From Oleomonas cavernae (GTDB lineage Bacteria; Pseudomonadota; Alphaproteobacteria; Zavarziniales; Zavarziniaceae): 64,000 nucleotides of DNA. The translations under genes were made by a program, and so were the position numbers. The notes beneath the pieces are model-generated. The model was not told the origin of the DNA and did no database searches. It worked only from the letters and a program-made list of their open reading frames with translations. Shown here piece after piece: positions 24,749-33,695 of the stretch (positions are counted from its first letter, which is position 1; every line of letters begins with the position of its first letter). The DNA lies in assembly GCF_003590945.1 (NCBI RefSeq), contig NZ_QYUK01000011.1, positions 152,001 through 216,000 of the forward strand, in the 5' to 3' direction.

Positions 24749-25438
24749 ATGCTGGACGTCCGCGATCTGAAAGTCTGCTATGGCCAGAGCGAGGTGCTCC
24801 ACGGGCTCGATTTCACCGTGAAGCCGGGCGAGATCGTCGCCGTGGTCGGGCGCAACGGCATGGGCAAGTCGACCCTGATGAAATCGCTGATCGGCATCCT
24901 GCCGACGGCGTCGGGCGCCGTGACCCTGGGCGAGACGCAGGTCCAGAAACTGCCCAGCCATGCCCGGGTGAAACAGGGCATCGCCTATGTCCCCCAGGGC
25001 CGCCAGATCTTCGGCACCATGACGGTTAGAGAGAATATCGAGGCCGGCCTGATCGTCTCGGGCCGGTCGAAGGTACCGGAAGAAATCTACGACATCTTCC
25101 CGATCCTGAAGGAATTCGCCAGGCGCCGGGGCGGCAACCTGTCGGGCGGGCAGCAGCAGCAATTGGCGATCGCGCGCGCCTTGGCGACCAATCCCAAGGT
25201 CCTGCTGCTGGACGAGCCGACCGAGGGCATCCAGCCCTCGATCATCAAGGACATGGCCAAGGTCCTGCGCCAGATCCGCGACATGACCAACCTGTGCATC
25301 GTCGTGTGCGAGCAGGTGCTGAGCTTCGTGCTCGATGTCGCCGACCGCATCCTGGTCATCGAGAACGGCCGCATCGTGCATGAAAACATCCGCGCGGAAG
25401 TCGACGAGGCGGCGATCAGCCGCTTCCTCGCCGTGTAA
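24749..25438 (+). CDS. urtE: Urea/amide ABC transporter ATPase UrtE
   Basis: 229 residues of the LivF/UrtE family: Walker A GRNGMGKSTLMKSLIG, VPQGRQIFGTMTVRENIEAG, signature LSGGQQQQLAIARALATNPKVLLLDEPTEGIQPSII and the VCEQVLSFVLDVADRI H-loop region, in which Glu-Gln replaces the usual His, as in other members. It starts 18 bp after urtD. The formamidase gene follows after 37 bp. Confidence 0.92.
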   Translation: MLDVRDLKVCYGQSEVLHGLDFTVKPGEIVAVVGRNGMGKSTLMKSLIGILPTASGAVTLGETQVQKLPSHARVKQGIAYVPQGRQIFGTMTVRENIEAGLIVSGRSKVPEEIYDIFPILKEFARRRGGNLSGGQQQQLAIARALATNPKVLLLDEPTEGIQPSIIKDMAKVLRQIRDMTNLCIVVCEQVLSFVLDVADRILVIENGRIVHENIRAEVDEAAISRFLAV

Positions 25439-25475
25439 TCGAACAGTTTCCAGTCCAGCGAAGGGAGAAGAAGCC

Positions 25476-26705
25476 GTGGCCGATACCTTGATCAAAGTGG
25501 ATCTGAATAGCTCGCCCTATGAGAACGACATGATCCACAATCGCTGGCACCCCGACATCCCTATGGTGGTGTGGGTGAAGCCGGGCGACGATTTCCTGGT
25601 CGAGACCTATGACTGGACCGGCGGCTATATCAAGAACAACGACAGCGCCGACGACGTGCGCGACGTCGACCTGACCACCGTGCACTTCCTCTCCGGCCCC
25701 ATCGGCGTCGAAGGGGCGGAGCCGGGCGATCTGCTGGTGGTCGACCTGCTGGACGTGGGCGCCAAGCCCGACAGCCTGTGGGGTTTCAACGGCTTCTTCT
25801 CCAAGAAGAACGGCGGCGGCTTCCTGACCGACCATTTCCCCCAGGCCCAGAAGTCGATCTGGGATTTGAGCGGTCTCTACACCAAGTCGCGCCACATCCC
25901 CGGCGTCTCCTTCGCCGGCCTGATCCACCCCGGCCTGATCGGCTGCCTGCCCGACCCCAAGCTGCTCGAGACCTGGAACAAGCGCGAGGTCGATTTCATC
26001 GCCACCAACCCGACCCGGGTGCCGGGCCTCGCCAACCCGCCGTTCGGCCCGACCGCCCACATGGGCCGCCTGGCGGGCGACGTCAAGGCCGCCGCCGCCG
26101 CCACGGGCGCACGTACCGTGCCGCCGCGCGAGCACGGCGGCAATTGCGACATCAAGGATCTCTCCCGCGGTTCCAAGATCTTCTTCCCCGTCTATGTGCC
26201 GGGTGCCGGCCTGTCCATGGGCGACCTGCACTTCAGCCAGGGCGATGGCGAGATCACCTTCTGTGGCGCCATCGAGATGGCCGGCTGGCTGCACATCAAG
26301 GTCAGCCTGATCAAGGGCGGCGTGGCGAAGTACGGCATCAAGAACCCGATCTTCCAGCCCTCGCCGATCACGCCCAATTACCGCGATTACCTGATTTTCG
26401 AAGGCATTTCGGTCGACGAATATGGCCAGCAGCACTACCTCGACGTCCACGTCGCCTATCGCCAGGCCTGCCTGAACGCCATCGAATACATGAAGAAGTT
26501 CGGCTATTCCGGCGCCCAGGCCTATTCGATCCTGGGGACGGCGCCGGTGCAGGGCCACATCTCGGGCGTGGTCGACATTCCCAATGCCTGTGCCACCCTG
26601 TGGCTGCCGACGGAAATCTTCGACTTCGACATCAAGCCGAACGCCGAAGGGCCGGTCAAATACATCACTGGCGACATCGATCTGCCCCTGTCGCCTGATC
26701 TGTAA
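25476..26705 (+). CDS. fmdA: Formamidase (acetamidase/formamidase family)
   Basis: A 409-residue cytosolic amidase that hydrolyses formamide (and weakly other short amides) to the acid and ammonia. It begins (V)ADTLIKVDLNSSPYENDMIHNRWHPDIPMVVWVKPGDDFLVETYDWTGG-type sequence and contains PPREHGGNCDIKDLSRGSK, GAGLSMGDLHFSQGDGE and DIPNACATLWLPTEIFDFDI, typical of FmdA. The start is GTG 25476 behind AAGGGAGAAG; longer in-frame ATGs overlap urtE. Its place after urtABCDE says that the imported amide is used as nitrogen source. No urease genes are present. Confidence 0.93.
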   Translation: MADTLIKVDLNSSPYENDMIHNRWHPDIPMVVWVKPGDDFLVETYDWTGGYIKNNDSADDVRDVDLTTVHFLSGPIGVEGAEPGDLLVVDLLDVGAKPDSLWGFNGFFSKKNGGGFLTDHFPQAQKSIWDLSGLYTKSRHIPGVSFAGLIHPGLIGCLPDPKLLETWNKREVDFIATNPTRVPGLANPPFGPTAHMGRLAGDVKAAAAATGARTVPPREHGGNCDIKDLSRGSKIFFPVYVPGAGLSMGDLHFSQGDGEITFCGAIEMAGWLHIKVSLIKGGVAKYGIKNPIFQPSPITPNYRDYLIFEGISVDEYGQQHYLDVHVAYRQACLNAIEYMKKFGYSGAQAYSILGTAPVQGHISGVVDIPNACATLWLPTEIFDFDIKPNAEGPVKYITGDIDLPLSPDL

Positions 26706-26726
26706 CCAGGCCGGGATCAACGCATT

Positions 26727-26806
26727 GTGTGGTTCGACAGGCTCACCATGCGGAGGATCTTCCTGCCGGAAAGGTTCCCCTCATCCCGAGCCTGTCGAAG
26801 GACGCA
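26727..26806. repeat. Dispersed inverted repeat (TTCGACAGGCTC type)
   Basis: GGTTCGACAGGCTCACCATG and CTCATCCCGAGCCTGTCGAAG form imperfect inverted arms flanking a short loop. This element is common between genes in many alphaproteobacteria. It fills the fmdA-fmdB gap. Confidence 0.7.
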
Positions 26807-26831
26807 GGATGGAACTGCCAGAGGACACCCA

Positions 26832-27200
26832 ATGCCGCTGTACGAATACGATTGCCGCGATTGCGGCCCGTTCACCGAATTGCGCCCGATGGCCGCCTCG
26901 GCGAACCCCTGTCCTTGCCCCGATTGCGGGGGTGATGCCCCGCGCGCCTTTCTGACCGCGCCGATGCTGGCCTGTGTCGGCATCGAGCGGCGGGTGGCGC
27001 TCGAAACCAACGAGAAGGCCGCCAATCGCCCCCTGACTAGCGGCGAATACGCCGCCAAGCAGGCCGAGGCCGGCAAGCGGCGGCACCGCTCGGGCTGTTC
27101 TTGTTGCGGGGCTTCGACGAAAAAGAAGAGTACGACAGTGAAGGCCCCGAACGGAGCCAAGGCCTTCCCATCGAAACGACCATGGATGATCAGCCACTAG
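26832..27200 (+). CDS. fmdB: FmdB-family zinc-ribbon protein
   Basis: A 122-residue FmdB-type protein. The N-terminus MPLYEYDCRDCGPFTELRPM, with CPCPDCGG about 20 residues later, forms a CxxC...CxxC zinc ribbon, and the C-terminus SKRPWMISH is typical of versions linked to formamidase. A Cys-rich patch CSCCG is near residue 92. In Methylophilus FmdB was proposed to regulate amide-induced genes. The protein is longer than the common 70-110 residues but appears complete. An IS630 remnant begins just past its stop. Confidence 0.85.
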   Translation: MPLYEYDCRDCGPFTELRPMAASANPCPCPDCGGDAPRAFLTAPMLACVGIERRVALETNEKAANRPLTSGEYAAKQAEAGKRRHRSGCSCCGASTKKKSTTVKAPNGAKAFPSKRPWMISH

Positions 27201-27212
27201 AGCGCGATTGGT

Positions 27213-28000
27213 TTAGGTGTGTTTGTAACCATCATGGGAGAAATAGTTTAGCATTCCTGCGGGTGATGGTGGCGAGGATGGTCGCGATGGCCTGGGAGAG
27301 GTTGTTGATGGTGCGGCACTGGGCGGCGCGCAGGTGGTGCTTGATCTTAGCGAGGACCTGCTCGATCGGGTTGAGATCGGGTGAGTACTTGGGCAGTAAG
27401 AGCAGCTTAGCGCCGGCCTTACGGATCGCTTGGCGCACGGCTTTCCCCTTGTGGCTGCCGAGATTGTCGAGCACGACGATGTCGCCGGGCGACAGGGTCG
27501 GGGCCGGGACCTGCTCGACATAGACCAGGAAGCGCTCGCCGTTGATCGGCCCGTCGAGCAGCAAGGGCGTCTCGACACGGTCATGGCGCAGGGCGGCCAG
27601 GAAGGTCGAGGTCTTTTAGTGACCGAAGAGAGCCTGGGCTTTCAAGCGCATGCCGCACGGGCTCCAGCCGCGCGGGATTGATGCGGGGCTGGAACTTCAG
27701 CCATTGCGCCCGGCGGCGGGCAACATCGGGGCGGCTCTGCTCGCTGGCGACCAGTGTCTTTTTTTTACGTCAGCTTCTGCTGGTGCATGAAGGCAAGGAC
27801 TGCGGAATAGTCGACCTTCAGCCCACACGCGCCAACTCGGCCACCAGGCCGCGCAGCGTGAAGGCACGCTCCTTAAGCCGTGCCGTCAACCACACCTCAT
27901 GCTCGCCCTGGATCGCGCGCGGCCGGTGTCCGCCGATCTGTCCAGAGGCCACACCCCCGTCTCCTGGAACCGGCGCACCCAATTGATCGCCGTGCTGATT
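27213..28000 (-). mobile_element. Degenerate IS630-family insertion sequence
   Basis: Minus-strand reading across frames recovers an IS630 transposase: AINWVRRFQETG, then GQIGGHRPRAIQGEHEVWLTARLKERAFTL-type sequence, ASEQSRPDVARRRAQWLKFQPRINPARL, a gap where the DETW segment should be, then KTSTFLAALRHDRVETPLLLDGPING, DIVVLDNLGSHKGKAVRQAIRKAGAK and YSPDLNPIEQVLAKIKHHLR. There are frameshifts, an in-frame TAA and loss of the first catalytic Asp region, so it is dead. The N-terminal end and its terminal repeat are missing. Confidence 0.85.
27232..27615 (-). pseudogene. IS630 transposase C-terminal catalytic fragment
   Basis: The longest uninterrupted part of the dead transposase. It contains the second Asp (VVLDNLGSHKGKA) and the Glu of NPIEQVLAKIKHHL. 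An in-frame TAA, where a Trp codon is expected (FGHWKTSTF), closes it upstream, and the final residues drift out of frame near the left end (NAKLFLP). Confidence 0.85.
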
Positions 28001-28165
28001 GCCAGAGAGCACGACGGCCCGCAGTGAGGTCTCGCACTTCAGCCGCTCGCCTGTCTCGACCAGGGCAGCGAACATGTCGTTGTTCAGCGCATTGCGCTTG
28101 CATGCCCGCGCCAGCCGGACATCAGCGATGCCGTGTTCGATCGTAACCTGGATCAGGTCATCGAT
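28001..28165 (-). pseudogene. Enoyl-CoA hydratase (crotonase) N-terminal fragment fused to IS630 remnant
   Basis: About 55 residues, DDLIQVTIEHGIADVRLARACKRNALNNDMFAAL and ETSLRAVVLSG, match the first strand and helix of crotonase-family proteins. The frame then runs straight into IS630 sequence and stops at 27818. The CoA/oxyanion motif normally following VVLSG is gone. No in-frame ATG remains between the ligase stop and the homologous region, so the start is also lost. It was probably the downstream partner of the acyl-CoA ligase, in a CoA-dependent degradation operon. Confidence 0.75.
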
Positions 28166-28190
28166 GATGCCATCCGATGTTCGAGGCGGG

Positions 28191-29720
28191 TTAGCCGACG
28201 CGGCGTTCCTGGCCGCGCCAGAATGGTTCTCGCAGCGCACGCTTCAGCACCTTGCCGGCACCGTTGCGCGGCAGCGCCGCCACGAATTCCACCCCGCGCG
28301 GCACCTTGAAACCCGCGAGGCGCTCGCGGCAAAAGGCCAGGATCTCGTCGGCGCATGGCGATGTCTCGTTTTTGGCGACGACGATCGCCTGTACCGCCTC
28401 GCCCCAGTGCGGATGAGGGACGCCGATCACTGCTGCCTCGGCAACCATGGGGTGGGCTGCGAGCACATTCTCGACATCGAGAGAGGAGATGTTCTCGCCG
28501 CCCGATACGATGATGTCCTTGATGCGGTCGACGACATAGAGATAGCCGTCCTCGTCCAACCTGCCGGCGTCGCCCGTATGCAGGAAACCGCCCTGCAGAG
28601 TGTCGGCGGTATCCTGGGGCCGGTGCCAGTAGCCGGCCATGACATGGCCGCTACGCACCACGATTTCGCCGACCTCGCCCGCCAGGAGTGCCTTGCCGTC
28701 GGCATCGAGAATGCGGAGCTCGGTGCCGGCGACCGGCCGGCCGGCGGCGGCGAGAATAGCTGGCCTCCCGCCCGAGAAGGCCAGCCGGTAATCCTCGGGG
28801 TTCAGGGCGGAGATCACGCTGTGGGTTTCGGTCATGCCGTAGACCTGCGCCAGGTCGCAGCCGAACCGCCGGGCCGCCCGCTGCAGGAGGTCGATCGAGA
28901 TGGGTGAGGCGCCGAACATCAGGGTCCGCAGCGCGGGGAAGCGGTGGCCGTCCGGCAGGGGCAGGGCGGTACAGGCCTGGATCATGGTCGGGACCATCAC
29001 CGCGTGAATGGGCTCCTGCCCCGACATCCGGTCGATCGCGTCCTGGGGCGAGAAATCGCGCCGCAGGACGAGGGAGGCGCCGTTGAACAGGCCGAAGAGC
29101 GACATGAACACGCCGCCGACGTGAAAGAGGGGCAGGCTCTGATAGAGCCGGTCACCCGGCGCGATGCGGACACCGAGCGAGGCCGAGACTGCGGCCTGCT
29201 GAGCGATCGCATTTGCCTGTGTCAGGACGACTCCCTTGGGGTTTCCCGTCGTACCGGATGTGTATATCTGCAGATAGGCGTCATCGGCCTCGTACGGCTT
29301 GCCATTCGCCGGCGATGCCGGCCACCAGGTCCCGTGCGCCAGGGTCTCGATCTCGGCGGCCTGCCGGGGCCCCAGCTTGGGCCGGAATTCCTCCTCGAAG
29401 AAGACAACGCGCGCCTCGCTGTCGCGGACGATCCAGTCCAGCTCCGGCGCCGCCAGGCGGTGGTTCAGCGGCACGAGGACGGCGCCGGCCAGGGCGGCGC
29501 CGAAGAGCATGACGAGCATCTCGCCGCGGTTCTTGGACAGCACGGCGATGCGGGTGCCGTTGCCCAGGCCCTGCCCGGCAAGAGTGGCCGCGAATCGCCG
29601 AGCGCCCGACCACAATTCGTCGAAAGTCCAATTGCCGGTGTCGCTCTCCACGGCCAGGCGACGCGGCGTTGCCCGGGCATGAAATTCGAGCGCGTGATGG
29701 ATGTTGAACGAAACTGTCAT
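28191..29720 (-). CDS. AMP-dependent acyl-CoA ligase
   Basis: A 509-residue class I adenylate-forming enzyme that activates a carboxylic acid to its CoA thioester in two steps via acyl-AMP. Core motifs: YTSGTTGNPKGVV (A3), VYGMTETHS (A5), FLHTGDAGRLDEDGYLYVVDRIKD (A7/A8) and catalytic Lys in PRNGAGKVLKRALR (A10). ATG 29720 has GAGGG upstream and lies 10 bp after the preceding gene. The acyl substrate (fatty, aromatic or terpenoid acid) is not deducible. A crotonase fragment directly downstream indicates beta-oxidation-type use. Confidence 0.9.
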   Translation of the reverse strand: MTVSFNIHHALEFHARATPRRLAVESDTGNWTFDELWSGARRFAATLAGQGLGNGTRIAVLSKNRGEMLVMLFGAALAGAVLVPLNHRLAAPELDWIVRDSEARVVFFEEEFRPKLGPRQAAEIETLAHGTWWPASPANGKPYEADDAYLQIYTSGTTGNPKGVVLTQANAIAQQAAVSASLGVRIAPGDRLYQSLPLFHVGGVFMSLFGLFNGASLVLRRDFSPQDAIDRMSGQEPIHAVMVPTMIQACTALPLPDGHRFPALRTLMFGASPISIDLLQRAARRFGCDLAQVYGMTETHSVISALNPEDYRLAFSGGRPAILAAAGRPVAGTELRILDADGKALLAGEVGEIVVRSGHVMAGYWHRPQDTADTLQGGFLHTGDAGRLDEDGYLYVVDRIKDIIVSGGENISSLDVENVLAAHPMVAEAAVIGVPHPHWGEAVQAIVVAKNETSPCADEILAFCRERLAGFKVPRGVEFVAALPRNGAGKVLKRALREPFWRGQERRVG

Positions 29721-29730
29721 GATCACGCCC

Positions 29731-30630
29731 TCAACCCGCCCGCAGAATCGTTTTCATCTTCTCGCGATCGATGGCGAGGACGTCGCCGCCCTTGCCTTCG
29801 AAATTCCGCCAGCCGACGGCGATGGGGTTCTGGCGGTCGGTCACCAGCGGGTGGTTTCGCGGATGATACTTCCGCGAGAACACCGGCAGCGAGAGCCAGG
29901 CCATCCGGGACAGGGTCGAGGCGAGGAAGGCAGTGGAGCGCCAGGCACGCCAAGGATTACGCAGGAAGCCGCTGACCTTGCACATGTGGAAATAGGCGCG
30001 CACCGTCTCCACCACGATGTGCTTCAGCGCCACCGCGATCATATACTTGCGGTACCATTCGTGGCGGCCGTAGAGCGCCTTGTAGACGTCGAAAGCGACG
30101 GCGCCGTGCTCGACCTCCTCCACCTGGTGCCAGACCCACATGGCCTTGATCGTCGGCTCGGAATCCGAGAACCAGGCGTCGTAATTGTCGAGCACGATCA
30201 TGCCGGCCAGGAAGGTGAAGGTCTCGTAGCCGGCGGTGAAACCGACCTGCCGCCTGGGCGTGTCGATCTTCAGGTGCTCAACGAAGAAATCGCGCGCCGC
30301 GTCATCGAGCGCCGGCGCCTTGGGATAGGTCAGGCCCAGAAACTTGTTGTAGGCCAGGAAATTCTTCGCATGGTGCGCTTCCTGCCCGATGATGGCGGAC
30401 ATGGCCTCGCGCAGCTTCGGGTCCTGGACCTCGGCCTTTGCCCGGTTCAAGACGCGGATGAGGTAGCGTTCGAAATAGGGAACGTGCAGGCCCAGGGCGT
30501 TGAGCAGGATCGAGAATTCGGGGCAGGAACGGCTCCACACCGGGTCCTTGCCGGCAAGGCCGTCGACATCGAAAGCCAGCGGACGGACCGGAATGTGGTC
30601 CATCGGGTGAGGTGCGGTATCTTCCGGCAT
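29731..30630 (-). CDS. Predicted metal-dependent hydrolase (PF10118 family)
   Basis: 299 residues of the metal_hydrol family (COG3687), a ferritin-like helical protein. Putative metal ligands are in GQEAHHAKNFLAYNKF and WHQVEEVEHGAVAFDVYKAL. Terminal sequence KYHPRNHPLVTDRQNPIAVGWRNFEGKGGD is typical. The biochemical reaction is not established. ATG 30630 follows GGGAGG. It is co-oriented and nearly contiguous with the acyl-CoA ligase, so they probably share a transcript, and both may serve hydrophobic-acid metabolism under the LuxR regulator upstream. Confidence 0.8.
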   Translation of the reverse strand: MPEDTAPHPMDHIPVRPLAFDVDGLAGKDPVWSRSCPEFSILLNALGLHVPYFERYLIRVLNRAKAEVQDPKLREAMSAIIGQEAHHAKNFLAYNKFLGLTYPKAPALDDAARDFFVEHLKIDTPRRQVGFTAGYETFTFLAGMIVLDNYDAWFSDSEPTIKAMWVWHQVEEVEHGAVAFDVYKALYGRHEWYRKYMIAVALKHIVVETVRAYFHMCKVSGFLRNPWRAWRSTAFLASTLSRMAWLSLPVFSRKYHPRNHPLVTDRQNPIAVGWRNFEGKGGDVLAIDREKMKTILRAG

Positions 30631-30718
30631 CGGGTGCCTCCCTCGGTGTTCTTGATCGAGGGAGACTACGTGCCCGGCCGGCACCCGATCGCCGATCTTT
30701 TGAACAGGTGGGCGGCGG

Positions 30719-33490
30719 CTAGATCAGGGCCATCGCCTTGGCTTTGGCGACGGCGGCGGTCCGATTGCGGACGCCGAATTTGCTGTAGATATTGTGCAGG
30801 TGCCATTTGACCGTCGGCTCCGACACCAGGAGGATCTTGGCTAGTTGCCGGTTGTCGTGGCCGGCGCCGACATGGCGCAGGATCTCGATCTCGCGCGAGG
30901 TCAGGTTTTCCAGGGTATCGAGCGCGCCAAGCGACACCGCGCCTTCCGGCGCCGGCGCGGCGGTTTCCCCTGTAAGCAGCCGGCGCAGGCGATTCTCGAA
31001 GTCGAGGCTGAGCTGGCCGACGGAAGCGGCCTGAGACCGGTTGGCCAGGATTTCGTCGAGGATGGGGATGAGGCCCGCCCCGACGGAGACGAGCGGATAG
31101 GCAAGGCCTTCGGGCGCCGCGGCCGACAGTGCCTTGTCCAGTTCCCGTGCCGCATCCGCCCTTCGCCCGGCCCTCCAGAAGGCTAGCGCCCGCACCCCGC
31201 GCACCAGGCACAGGCGGTTGCCGCGGCCTTCCGCGGTCAGTGCCATGGTCAGTGGGGTAAGGATCGACAGGGCGTGCTCGACGCGGCCCTCGGCGACGGC
31301 GATGCGGGCCTCCAGGATCTTGATGGGCTCCCGCCAGTTGCGCCGCTGGTCGCCCTTCAGCAGGGGGTGCTCGCGGCTGTTCAGGTTGGTGCGGATGACG
31401 GTTTCGATCGCGCCGTCAAGGTCGCCCGCGGTGATCTGAAGCCCCGTTTCCTCCGTCGCCAGGGCTACGAACAGCCGGGGCTGGTCGGTGGCGATGGCGA
31501 TTTCACGGCCATCCTGCAGGGTCTTGCGCGCCCGCTGCAGGTCGCCGGCGAAAGCACGCATACGCGCCTCGTTGCGATAGGCGCGCAGCAGGGGCTCCAA
31601 TGGCCCGAAAAGGTTGGTAAATCCTGAGGTTACGTGAAGCGAGTCGGCGACGCGACCGAAATGGCATCGCTGGACATTCACCTCGGCATCCACCAGGGCG
31701 GCCAAGGCACCAAAATAGGTTTCCTGGTCGATATGGCTCTGGGCGCCGGTCTTCGCCCGCTTAGCCAGTTCCTCGGCGGCGCAGAGGCGGCCCTGCTCGG
31801 CGGCGATGCAGCCGGCCAAGAAGTCGGCCCAGACGGTCGCATAGACCGCTTCCGCCTTGCAGCCATAGAGATAGGCGTCGGTGGCCGCCTGCTGCGCCTT
31901 GTCGAACATCAGATCGGTCAGATAGGAGTAGGCGAGGCAGTTGGAGATCGAGGCGATCAGGAACGGCTCCTCGTCGGGCAGGGCCGCCCGCGTCGCCCGG
32001 ACGGCGGCGGCCGAGAAATCCAGGCGGTCGCCGCAGACCTTGGCAATCGCCTTGGTGACCTCCGCCGTCCACAGAAGTTGCTCCTTGGTCCGGCCGTCGA
32101 GTTTGGCGACCGACTGGCGCGGGCGCAGCAGGGTTTCAGCCTCCTCGACCAGGGCAATCGACTGGTCGGTCCCGCGGGAGAAGGCCAGCGACCAAGCATG
32201 GATCAGGGCGATGACCGGATGTTCCTGGGCAAAGGCAGGTGGCAGGCTGCGCATCCAGGACAGCACCGTCTGATGGTCGCCGTAATGCTGGGCGACCCGG
32301 GGCGCATGGGTGGCGATCAGGCGCGCCGCCTCGGAGAAACTGCCGGCCTGCAAGAGATACTGGATCGCCTCCGTCAGGTGGCCGTTGCGTTCGCACCAGT
32401 CCGCCGCCTTGGCGCAGATCGCCTCGAAGGCGCCGGGCTCGTCCCGCTTCAGTAGGGCGACCAGGAAATCGGCGAAGAGGTGGTGGTAGCGGAACCAGCG
32501 GCCTTCCCGGTCGAGCGGGATGATGAACATGCTGGAGCGTTCGAGCAGCGCCATCATCTCGCCGCTCTGCGGGTGGCCGGAAACCTCTCGGCACAGTTCT
32601 GGCGACATGCGGGTGAGGGGGGCGGTGCGCAGCAGGAATTTCTTGGTCGCCTCGGGCTGCAGCCGCAGCACCCGCTCGACCAGATAGGCGGCGAGGTCGC
32701 GGTCCTTGCCCGAGAAGCCGTGGATGAGGTCGCGCGGCGAGCCGCGGCTGCGCGTGAGGGCGAGGGCGGCCAGTTGCAGCCCGGTGGCCCACCCTTCCGT
32801 CGTCGCATTGATTTCGGCGATTTCCGAGGACGACAGGTCCAGCGCATTCGCCGTGTTGAGCAGTTCGAAGGCCTCGGCATGTGAGAAGCGCAGCGCGTTC
32901 TGTCCCAACTCGACAAGCGAGCCGTCCAGCCGGCGCTTCGACAGGGACAGCGGCGGCTGCTCGCGGCTGGCGATGACCAGCTTCAGGCTGGAGGGATGGC
33001 TGGCGGCCAGGCGGTCGATGAATTCGATGATCGCCGGATGGCTGATGTGGTGGAAGTCGTCCAGGAACAGCGCCGTCGGCTCGGCGATCTCGGACAGTTC
33101 GCCGATGATCGAGGCGAAGATACCCCGCATGTCCCGCGCCATGTTGCCCCGCAGCAATTCCGCCTCCCGCTCGCCGATCCCCGGCGTGGAGCGTTGCAGC
33201 GTGCTGATGAGATAGGTGGCGAAGACCGAAGGCTCGTTATCCTCGGCATCCAGGGTCAGCCAGGATGTCCGCGTGCCGCTCTCGGCCAACTGCTGATGGA
33301 CATGGGCCATCACCGTCGACTTGCCCGAGCCGGCGGCCGCCACAATGATCATTAGGGAAAGCGGGGTCATGGGCTTCAGGAAGCCCTGGTACAGATGCTC
33401 CCTGGGCAGGAGGCGCTTGTCGGCGATCTGGGCGCTCAGCTTCGTCTGGATGATGCGATTGCGCCAGCCCTTGCTGCCATTCTGGGTCAC
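30719..33490 (-). CDS. MalT/LAL-type LuxR transcriptional activator
   Basis: A 923-residue signal-transduction ATPase. N-terminal STAND/AAA part has Walker A VAAAGSGKSTVMAHV and Walker B-like ALFLDDFHH; the middle is helical TPR-like repeats; the C-terminus is a LuxR HTH (LTSREIEILRHVGAGHDNRQLAKILLVSEPTVKWHLHNIYSKFGVRNRTAA). GTG 33490 follows GGGGAGG and starts a conserved region; longer frames lack a ribosome site. Related proteins (MalT, AlkS) bind an inducer and ATP to activate catabolic operons. It lies divergent from the YCF48-MMPL cluster and upstream of the ligase operon and may control either. Confidence 0.88.
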   Translation of the reverse strand: MTQNGSKGWRNRIIQTKLSAQIADKRLLPREHLYQGFLKPMTPLSLMIIVAAAGSGKSTVMAHVHQQLAESGTRTSWLTLDAEDNEPSVFATYLISTLQRSTPGIGEREAELLRGNMARDMRGIFASIIGELSEIAEPTALFLDDFHHISHPAIIEFIDRLAASHPSSLKLVIASREQPPLSLSKRRLDGSLVELGQNALRFSHAEAFELLNTANALDLSSSEIAEINATTEGWATGLQLAALALTRSRGSPRDLIHGFSGKDRDLAAYLVERVLRLQPEATKKFLLRTAPLTRMSPELCREVSGHPQSGEMMALLERSSMFIIPLDREGRWFRYHHLFADFLVALLKRDEPGAFEAICAKAADWCERNGHLTEAIQYLLQAGSFSEAARLIATHAPRVAQHYGDHQTVLSWMRSLPPAFAQEHPVIALIHAWSLAFSRGTDQSIALVEEAETLLRPRQSVAKLDGRTKEQLLWTAEVTKAIAKVCGDRLDFSAAAVRATRAALPDEEPFLIASISNCLAYSYLTDLMFDKAQQAATDAYLYGCKAEAVYATVWADFLAGCIAAEQGRLCAAEELAKRAKTGAQSHIDQETYFGALAALVDAEVNVQRCHFGRVADSLHVTSGFTNLFGPLEPLLRAYRNEARMRAFAGDLQRARKTLQDGREIAIATDQPRLFVALATEETGLQITAGDLDGAIETVIRTNLNSREHPLLKGDQRRNWREPIKILEARIAVAEGRVEHALSILTPLTMALTAEGRGNRLCLVRGVRALAFWRAGRRADAARELDKALSAAAPEGLAYPLVSVGAGLIPILDEILANRSQAASVGQLSLDFENRLRRLLTGETAAPAPEGAVSLGALDTLENLTSREIEILRHVGAGHDNRQLAKILLVSEPTVKWHLHNIYSKFGVRNRTAAVAKAKAMALI

Positions 33491-33695
33491 GGCATTTCCT
33501 CCCCACCGGTCATTCTTCTTGGAGCATCGATGCGGGCTGCCGTTTCGCGGCCTGCTCGAGCCCTCGTCCTCTAATACCCCCACCATAAGATAATGGGATC
33601 AACCGGGACCCCAACCAATTTGTCGGGGTTTCGCATTTCCCGGCCGCCGAATACTGCCCCCAACGAATAAACCGCGCTTCCGGGGAGGATCGCGA

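Noticed and set aside
22985-25495. 836-codon minus-strand frame across urtC-urtE
   Set aside because: Antisense shadow of three intact transporter genes.
27213-28240. IS630 region as a functional transposon
   Set aside because: Multiple frameshifts, an internal stop and loss of the first catalytic Asp and one terminal repeat.
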